Assembly (NCBI RefSeq): GCF_001039355.2
Contig: NW_019776134.1
Span: 1,067-40,955, forward strand
Direction of reading: 5' to 3'
DNA from: Lingula anatina
Taxonomy: Eukaryota; Brachiopoda; Lingulata; Lingulida; Lingulidae
Length of the DNA stretch: 39,889 nt
Shown one piece after another: positions 32,836 through 39,889 of this stretch. The notes beneath the pieces are model-generated. The model searched no databases. It was not told the DNA's origin and saw only the letters and a program-made list of their open reading frames with translations. The translations under genes and the position numbers were made by a program. Position 1 is the first letter of the stretch; every line of letters begins with the position of its first letter.

Positions 32836-33004
32836 TTTGAACATCAATACATATTTTTCCTGCATAACATCTCTCTGGTTATCGTCAAGACCATCGTCTG
32901 TCTCATCTTCTCTTGTTTCACAACAGTTAAAAGTGCCCTTTAGAGTGATCCCACAAGAGACATCTTTCACTATCTCGATGGTTTTCCAATTTTCTATGTC
33001 TGTA
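32836..33004 (-). CDS. Candidate acidic exon upstream of the terminal exon (copy 1)
   Basis: Minus strand: the acceptor GAACTGCCCCCAG precedes an open frame of 56 codons. The peptide starts TDIENWKTIEIVKDVSCG and includes FNCCETREDETDDGLDDNQ. It reads MQEKYVLMFK before a TAA at 32833, unless an earlier donor (for example TAT|GTATTG) is used. It has an acidic, hydrophilic middle and three cysteines, with no recognised domain. It lies about 0.13 kb upstream of the terminal exon candidate, in a block with a single difference between copies over roughly 0.5 kb. No donor in the right phase for the 32709 acceptor is convincing, so the exact right-to-left join is unresolved. A competing plus-strand frame (65 codons) overlaps. 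Confidence 0.35.
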
Positions 33005-33861
33005 CTGGGGGCAGTTCAAGGTCTAAAACTTTGATTTCCTCATTGCTTCTGGGAGAAGGGGAATAGAGCCAATTGAACTGATGTCTTGTAATTGAACTAT
33101 GCAATCTTCTGATAACACTTATGCATAAGGAGTCATGAATATTGCATGAAGATTTCATTTTTTTATTGTTATTGCACAACTGATGCTAATAACATCAGGG
33201 TCGCTCACATAAGTTTAAAAGGCAATATATTTAACACAGAAGGCATATGACGTGCATGCGACCAATTTACATGTAAACTAATTGATATAATCAAAGAAAT
33301 TTAAAACACTTTCCCCTTAACTTTCAGATTCAGCCTATTCAAAACTGTTGAAGAACTAAATGTCTGTATAATCCAAGAGATCCAAGTTTCTTATTATAGC
33401 ATATTACACCACTGATTCACTTGTCATCAGTTTCCAAAAATTCAGTAATTGAAAATTGGAAAAGGGTTATATATGCTAGCTGATTAAAAATAAGATGAAA
33501 TCTCTTGAAAATTTGAGGAAAATAATTATTCAATACACCTGTAGGTCTAACTTTTATCAGTTACTTTCAACAAAGGGTTTGGTGAAAAAATTGTTTATGT
33601 AAAATGCACCAGTGTGTGGACAATATATAAGATATTGATTTAGGGGATATTAAGAGAGACATTTTTCATATTGTATGTTTGAACATAAATCAGTTTCAAT
33701 GAATTGTTATGGATTTAAAATTGCATTTTTTATATTTGATTATTTGCATGTATGTGGCCTAGATATTTAGATAGTAATTCAAGTTAGGAAAACAATTAAT
33801 AATTTATTATTGTTGTTTGTTCACTCAATGATCTAAACAAAATTTGGTACAAATATCCTAA

Positions 33862-33863
<2 letters not shown>

Positions 33864-33893
<30 letters not shown>
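33864..33893. repeat. (ATT)n microsatellite
   Basis: About ten ATT units. The asparagine-repeat frame on the minus strand is an artefact of this. Confidence 0.9.
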
Positions 33894-33896
<3 letters not shown>

Positions 33897-34870
33897 AATT
33901 GAATGTATGATTGTTGACGTTTGCCACATAACAACAGTCATCAAAAATAGACAATGACAACTGATCTTTTTTTCTCACTCCCCACACCAAACGAGGCATT
34001 CTTTGGTCATGGGGACAATAACTAACTGTTAGGGAGATGGACCAAAATTTTGGAAGTATTTAGTTTATAGAAAACTTTTTTTCCTTTTTCACTTTCACTC
34101 TTTAATCCTTTCAGCACTTCTACAGCTGATGAGCATCTCACAGTACATGTATTCATTGTAAGTGTTTAAATGCTACAATTGCATGAGGGTATAAAATTAC
34201 AGGCACTTAGCATTTAAAATTCTCTTTTTTATGCTACATTGGATGCTAGCTGATATAACAGCAAAAGATTTTGGTCTAAAATCTGATATGCTTGTATGAA
34301 TGCAGTCAGTGGTGTCAGCTAGCTGCCATACATTGTTATCAGCCAACTGTCTCCCTTTTAAATGTCAAGGAAAGGCACTACACTGTATGTATGGAGAGAT
34401 AAGAACCAAGGAGCTCTCCAGACGTGTTCAACCCACTCTTGTTACACTTTATTTTAACTTGAGAAATCCCACTAATTCAGAGAGTAATGTCTGAGCTGTT
34501 AATGATCATTTGATGTTCTATTCTTCAATGTTTCTTCAACTGATGCAAAAATCAATACAGTCTGCTTGATGGAGGAGAAAACCAAAATAAATATTGTAAT
34601 TTAACAAGTGCTAGCTGTAGGCTTTCATGTCTGTTTGCCATGGATGGCAAAGGTTATGTTTCCCTGCCTTTTTTTCAATCAAAATATTACTTAAAAGACA
34701 TTAGATATTTGGTTATTGTTCTTGATGCCTTCAAATTGTGCAGCAGAATCTTAATATGGGTAAAATGAAGTCTGTTTATTAAAAAAAATCTTACAGTTTC
34801 TTTTTTTAAACTGTATTTGAATCTTATTTATTTATAATGACATTTTTATGTGGAAGTGCATGCATGTGTT

Positions 34871-34915
<45 letters not shown>

Positions 34916-35741
34916 TGTACAGTGAAACTTCAGATAACATCAACTCTTTTCTTGTTACAATTGAGAAATTATTACAACTCGTTGCTGATATTATGTATCT
35001 AACTGGGTGATTAACCCCTTTGGTGATTTTTGTTTAAGTCCATCTTTAACTATGATATGAGAGCCTCCATGAACAAAATAAATTTTGAAATTGGAGTGTT
35101 AAAAACTGAGGCAGATTTAAATGGTTTAAAGATTTTATATTAAGGGCATAAACTTGTGAAATATTCAGTTAGATATTTTTTCTTTTATTTTGATGCAAAA
35201 ATATCACCTGTATGGTTTTAGACATGCCCAGTACCAGCAGTTACACCTGTGTTATTGGCATTTATTTAAGCAGAGTAACAGCCTTATATCTTGGTGTTTA
35301 ATATACTTAAGTGTCTTTCACCTTGTGCAAAAATCTTCATTAACAGAATGGTACATTTTTTATGTGCAATTCCACGAAAATTCATAGACATTTCTCATAT
35401 ATTGCAAAGTGATTGAAATGAATTCTCAACTGAATGGAAACTTCTTACAAATAGAACTTGTTTATCATTATTCTGTACTGAAAATTAAATGTTTGATCTA
35501 ATTTTATAAGGCAGATTGATATGACAGAGGACCAGAATAATTGAAAATAACTGTGTCTGGTACCTTTTAGGATTTCTCCAAGGAATTTAGTGCAAAGAAG
35601 CACTGAAAACAGTAACTGTTATTGAACACTTCAACTTATCAGTTCTAAAATGTCAGCTCACTTAGTATAGAAGATTATAATGGCTTTTAGCCAATTTGCT
35701 TACCTGATAAACTGAAGTGCTATCCTATATTTGTGCATCGT
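33894..35741. other. Single-copy stretch up to the contig join, no gene supported
   Basis: AT-rich, with no supported exon. It contains a compound (GT)n(GA)n run. Under the haplotype explanation, a homologous version should lie just beyond the right end of this window. Confidence 0.5.
34870..34914. repeat. Compound (GT)n(GA)n microsatellite
   Basis: GT run passing directly into a GA run, the same structure as at 26664-26718. Confidence 0.95.
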
Positions 35742-35742
35742 N
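35742..35742. other. Single N at probable contig join
   Basis: The only ambiguous base outside the 87-N gap. Homology to 29625 onward begins at the very next base. This marks the boundary between unrelated left sequence and copy 2. Confidence 0.95.
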
Positions 35743-36299
35743 TCTATAATTATGTGCAATATAGATGTATGTGTACAATCTACTAATATATTTATTCTCT
35801 TTTACATTACTGTAAAGAAAAGATGTTTTGATACCTATATAAATAACAAAAATCAAACTTAATTCTGCTACGGGTGTCAAAAATTGTAACAGTCTATTAC
35901 ATAGGCTAATTATGATATGATTATTGTTAGATGTATGTTAGCATATCAGCAAGCATAAGGAATTAAGCCACATCATTATAACACAAACATCTACTTGTAT
36001 TTCTCTAATTAATCGTCAGGGCGAATATTTAGAAAAATTACCAGGTAATTATTAGTTCACCTCATGCTTGTATTGCTACTATGTTATGCATGCACATGTG
36101 TAAGCAGCTGTCAAATGCCTAAATATTTCTAAATTAAATGCTAAGAGCTAATTCATGATCACTAACTACTAGTTCATGTTATGAAACACTGCATAACTAG
36201 GTAAAAGTATAAGTGTTACTAGTATTACATCCCTTGCTGTCTCTATGTTATGTAGCAGCCTACAGTCTAATCTCTAAGCCATAGCTATGGTGCACTTAC

Positions 36300-36436
36300 T
36301 AGGACAAGAACGTTGCTGTCATCGGGAGCTTTCCAGCGATCAACGACAGTGTGCATCCTGAACTCTGGTGCCCGGGGGGTCCGGCCTTGGGGCTCTGGAA
36401 TGCATCACTCAGTGGACAAGTTACTAATGAAAACGC
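36300..36436 (-). CDS. Candidate exon, second copy of 30182-30318
   Basis: Identical to the copy 1 sequence, including the GTAAGT donor and the AG boundary. If the haplotype explanation holds, this is the same exon, not a paralogue. Confidence 0.33.
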
Positions 36437-36604
36437 CTAAGCCGCACACCCACTACGCTGCAGCATTGCATTTCTATTTTACAATAATTGGTAGATGCTG
36501 TCTCACATCGACCTCCTCAGTCTTATTAATTATAGCATATATCCATTATAGCAATGCCCCTCGACACTATCAGACTTGGGAGTAAATGATGTCTTAAAGT
36601 TTAC

Positions 36605-36761
36605 TCCCACTGGTAGGTTAGCATTAGATTAAAGTTTGACTTCATTACTGCATCATTTTCAATCTTCTCAGATGTTGAATAATTAACTTTACAATACTTA
36701 TCCAACAGAACTGTCGGCTCAGTGTGATTACTACAGCTGAGCCTGTCCCGCGTGTTCAGCG
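36605..36761 (-). CDS. Candidate exon, second copy of 30487-30643
   Basis: Differs from copy 1 at two positions: one synonymous (ACA/ACG) and one changing Val to Ala. The open frame is retained. Confidence 0.28.
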
Positions 36762-37332
36762 CTGAGTATGGTTACTCTCTATGTAAGGTACTTATCTCGA
36801 ACGTACAGAACTTTTAAGTGCTCTCTGCGTAATCTGGCAGTTACCATACCAGAACGCTTGGCTCATTCTCAGTGTGCTCTTTGACAGCCATTGCCCTGAA
36901 TGCCTATACCAGAGTTGTGCTATTAAAAATGTTCCATTTCAATTGATTGATAAGATGTTTTTTTGCTTGGTTTGATGACATGCTAAATGACAATTACTGT
37001 GAACTTCAACAGAACTGATTACCAGATGAGAGATGACTTTCCTTTTTAAATTTATATCTGGTTCTTTGATGGAGCAACAAATGTGTTCTCTGGAGGAAAA
37101 TTTATGGTAAGGAGACTGATATTTTTGACTGTAATTTTCATCTTATTTACCAGTATGCCAGAGATTGATGGATTAAATACCTAATCTAAACTAGCACCCA
37201 TTCATATTGTACTTGCATTAACTAAATTACTCACCGGAGTATTGTTTATTATGATTATGTATAACAATCCATGCAATAATGCCAAAAAGCCCAAAAAGCA
37301 CATCAATAAGGATTTTTTTTCCTTATTTGCAG

Positions 37333-37369
37333 TGGATGACTGCTGCATAGTCTTTCAAGGATGGAGGAT
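37333..37369 (+). CDS. Possible micro-exon, second copy of 31214-31250
   Basis: Same 37 bases with the same splice signals. The upstream T run is one base longer. Confidence 0.15.
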
Positions 37370-38716
37370 GTGAGTGCAGAGGTTTTAGAGGAGGAGGAGG
37401 TTTTAAACTTTTGGATATGGCTTTTTTCATATGAATAATGCTGGAATTTGTTTAATTTTTGGCAAACTATAGAATCTGTTCACAACCAATGCAAGGTGAG
37501 CCACAACCCAACTGAGCTGTGGCTCAAAAATGATGCCCACTTGAAAGCATGCCGTGTAATCCCCCAATCAATTCCCACAGCCACCGTTCCTGCACGTGTT
37601 CCCTTGCAGTGGTTGTGTCTTTATTAATTTATCCACTGTATAAGAAAGGAAAAATATTTTTTTGTTTGTCTTTTGTATTGTGAATCTCTTATTGGTACTA
37701 TCCCTATCAGTACAGGATAACAATGCACAGTTGCATATATTTGATGGTTCATATTCCCTTCAGCAGTAATTTTACTGACAGGAAATTGCATGCCCTGTGT
37801 TACATTTGCTCACATTTCAAATTGCTTGTCACCACCCAGCATGCATTTGAGATTGGCGCAATGTTATAATTAGTTTTCACTTTTGACACCTTTGGGATTT
37901 TAAAAATGTTACAACATGAGTATTTCAAATTTGGAAATTAAAAAAATCTTGTGTTTATTGTTGTTATTGTAAGAATAGTGAATTATTAATACAATGTACT
38001 TTGCAAAATTAATTCCGTGTTTTTCATGTATCATTCATGGTTGAAATTTTGCTCCATTTCATCATGTTACCAAGCAGAGGCTGGTAAGGGCATGTATTTT
38101 CTTAAAGGGCAAAATCTCAACTTGGTTCAAACCTTGCAAAAGTCCTCTTTTTTTCAAATGACTGATATTGATGCAAATTCACTTTTGCAGCTTACTTAAC
38201 TTTCAGTTGTAACAGAAATCCACAGAGTCCATCTGCTAAGAAAAATTGAAAATAGTCAAGGTGCTCTGTGTTGCACTGGCATTGATTGAGGTGAATGTAC
38301 CAGCTGGGAAAACGGGGAAAACTGAAATAGTTAGATTTGCTCAGTAGATTGTGATCTTATCTGGCACATTGCGTGAGTTTGCCGACAGTATTGGCATTGA
38401 AATGAATCACTGGTGGCTGGACAGGGTAAGCAGCTCCTGTCTGTGAAATTTTCAGTCCTAATTGAAAGTTTTAGTCACCAGCTGGCACTTTCTAAGGACA
38501 AATATAATATCTGTAAAATCATTTGTACCAAAGTGTTTAAAATCATTTAGTGAGTATCATTAAAACACAATGATAATTGTTTTTCTGTCCCTTATAAAAT
38601 TAGGTTTTTTATGATAATATTTATAATAATTACACATGCATGCACACACACACACGCACATGCTCTGACACATGATATATTTATTTCACAGATTCATGGC
38701 TATAATAACGAGAGAG

Positions 38717-38822
38717 CTAGGACCTCTTAGAGGATGGTGAAGATTGTTCTGTCATGGTGTTCGTAACAATAATGCCGTCAGACCTCCGTAACATATCTAA
38801 TCCATTAGAGACAGTGGATAAT
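38717..38822 (-). CDS. Candidate terminal exon, second copy of 32604-32709
   Basis: Identical to copy 1, with AATAAA again downstream on the minus strand and a shorter CA/GT run beyond it. Confidence 0.4.
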
Positions 38823-38948
38823 CTGTGGTAAACACTCTTACTATACCATTCCATTTCAGTCTAGTCACATCTGCCTCCAAAACTCTGCCTCCATATACAT
38901 CCTTCATTGGAACAATCCGAGTCATAGATTAGACCTCAGGAGACATTA

Positions 38949-39117
38949 TTTGAACATCAATACATATTTTTCCTGCATAACATCTCTCTGGTTATCGTCA
39001 AGACCATCGTCTGTCTCATCTTCTCTTGTTTCACAACAGTTAAAAGTGCCCTTTAGAGTGATCCCACAAGAGACATCTTTCACTATCTCGATGGTTTTCC
39101 AATTTTCTATGTCTGTA
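38949..39117 (-). CDS. Candidate acidic exon, second copy of 32836-33004
   Basis: Identical across the open frame and at the CCCCCAG acceptor. The first differences reappear roughly 80 bases upstream of the exon on the minus strand. Confidence 0.35.
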
Positions 39118-39889
39118 CTGGGGGCAGTTCAAGGTCTAAAACTTTGATTTCCTCATTGCTTCTGGGAGAAGGGGAATAGAGCCAATTGAACTGATGTTTT
39201 GTAATTGAACTATGCAATCTTCTGATAACACTTATGCATAAGGAGTCATGAATATTGCATGAATATTTCATTTTTTTATTGTTATTGCACAACTGATGCT
39301 AATAAAATCAGGGTTGCTCACATAAGTTTAAAAGGCAATATATTTAACACAGAAGGCATATGACGTGCATGAGACCAATTTATATGTAAACTAATTGATT
39401 ATCAAAGAAATTTAAAACACTTTCCCCTTAACTTTCATATTCAGCCTATTCAAAACTGTTGAGGAACTAAATATCTATATAACCCAGTCTTGGAGATCCA
39501 ATTATTATAGCATCCATTATTATAGCATCACACCACTCATGCATTCACTTGTCATCAGTTTCCAAAAATTCAGCAATTTAAAATGGGAAAAGGGTTATAT
39601 ATCCTAGTTGATTAAAAAAAGATTAAATCTCTGGGATATTTGAGGAAAATAATTATTCAATACACCTGTAGGTCTAACTTTTATTACTTCAGGGGTTTTC
39701 AACAAAGGTCTGATGCTATAATGGCTCTGATAGAAAAGGATTTCGTGTAAAAATTGTTTATGTAAAATGCACCAGTGTGTGGACAACATAAAATATTGAT
39801 TTAGGGGATATTTAGAGTGACATTTTACATACAAAGTCCTTTCCATATTGCATGTTTGAACATTAATCAGTTATGAATTTAAAATTGTA

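Larger units (their letters stand above)
29625..33726. repeat. ~4.1-kb duplicated block, copy 1
   Basis: Matches 35743-39889 in direct orientation. The offset is 6118 at the left, 6113 around 32.8-33.0 kb and about 6163 near 33.6 kb, because of small indels. Differences are mostly single bases and microsatellite length changes. They are rare in the middle and frequent toward the right end. It is most likely the same locus from the other haplotype. Confidence 0.9.
35743..39889. repeat. ~4.1-kb duplicated block, copy 2 (runs off the window)
   Basis: Direct copy of 29625-33726, still homologous at the last base of the window. It has extra bases around 39500-39535 and 39690-39740 and small deletions elsewhere. 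See the candidate exons of copy 1 for content. Confidence 0.9.

Overview
This window looks like nuclear DNA of a bilaterian invertebrate. It is AT-rich, has very low coding density, and has no operons, long ORFs, rRNA or tRNA genes that I can see. It carries many simple-sequence repeats, MITE-like inverted-repeat elements, a decayed non-LTR retrotransposon 3' end, and candidate exons bounded by GT/AG splice signals. The palindrome TACATGTA occurs at least 16 times, and two near-identical but polymorphic copies of a ~4.1 kb block are present. Both fit a highly heterozygous marine animal (mollusc, echinoderm, amphioxus or similar), but I cannot name the species.

Layout. 1-14.6 kb: almost entirely intergenic or intronic, with microsatellites, a 33-bp tandem repeat and a stretch at 11.2-12.0 kb rich in homeodomain-type sites. 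14.6-15.13 kb: the C-terminal end of a non-LTR retrotransposon reverse-transcriptase protein, broken by a stop and two frame changes and containing a 30-base A run. 18.62-18.75 kb: a minus-strand candidate exon, open throughout, perhaps I-BAR-like. 22.09-22.68 kb: one complete and one partial copy of a TA-flanked, G/C-run-rich MITE, ending in an 87-base assembly gap. 24.7-28.2 kb: further transposon remnants and candidate exons on both strands (minus 25002-25133; plus 25439-25623 and 25814-26129). 29.08-29.37 kb: a perfect 141-bp tandem duplication.

29625-33726 is repeated as 35743-39889. The second copy starts directly after a single N and is still homologous at the window end. The simplest explanation is two haplotype contigs joined end to end, so paired features there probably represent one locus. 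Comparing the copies gives a small built-in constraint test. Three islands (about 30117-30630, 32049-32324 and 32550-33082) are nearly free of differences, while the flanks differ often. They hold minus-strand candidate exons, including a terminal exon followed by AATAAA and a GT-rich tract.

No protein family is identified with confidence. The exon calls are single-sequence inferences from open frames, splice signals and copy-to-copy identity. Several regions are open on both strands, and this is stated where it applies. No operon-like or defence-like system is present.
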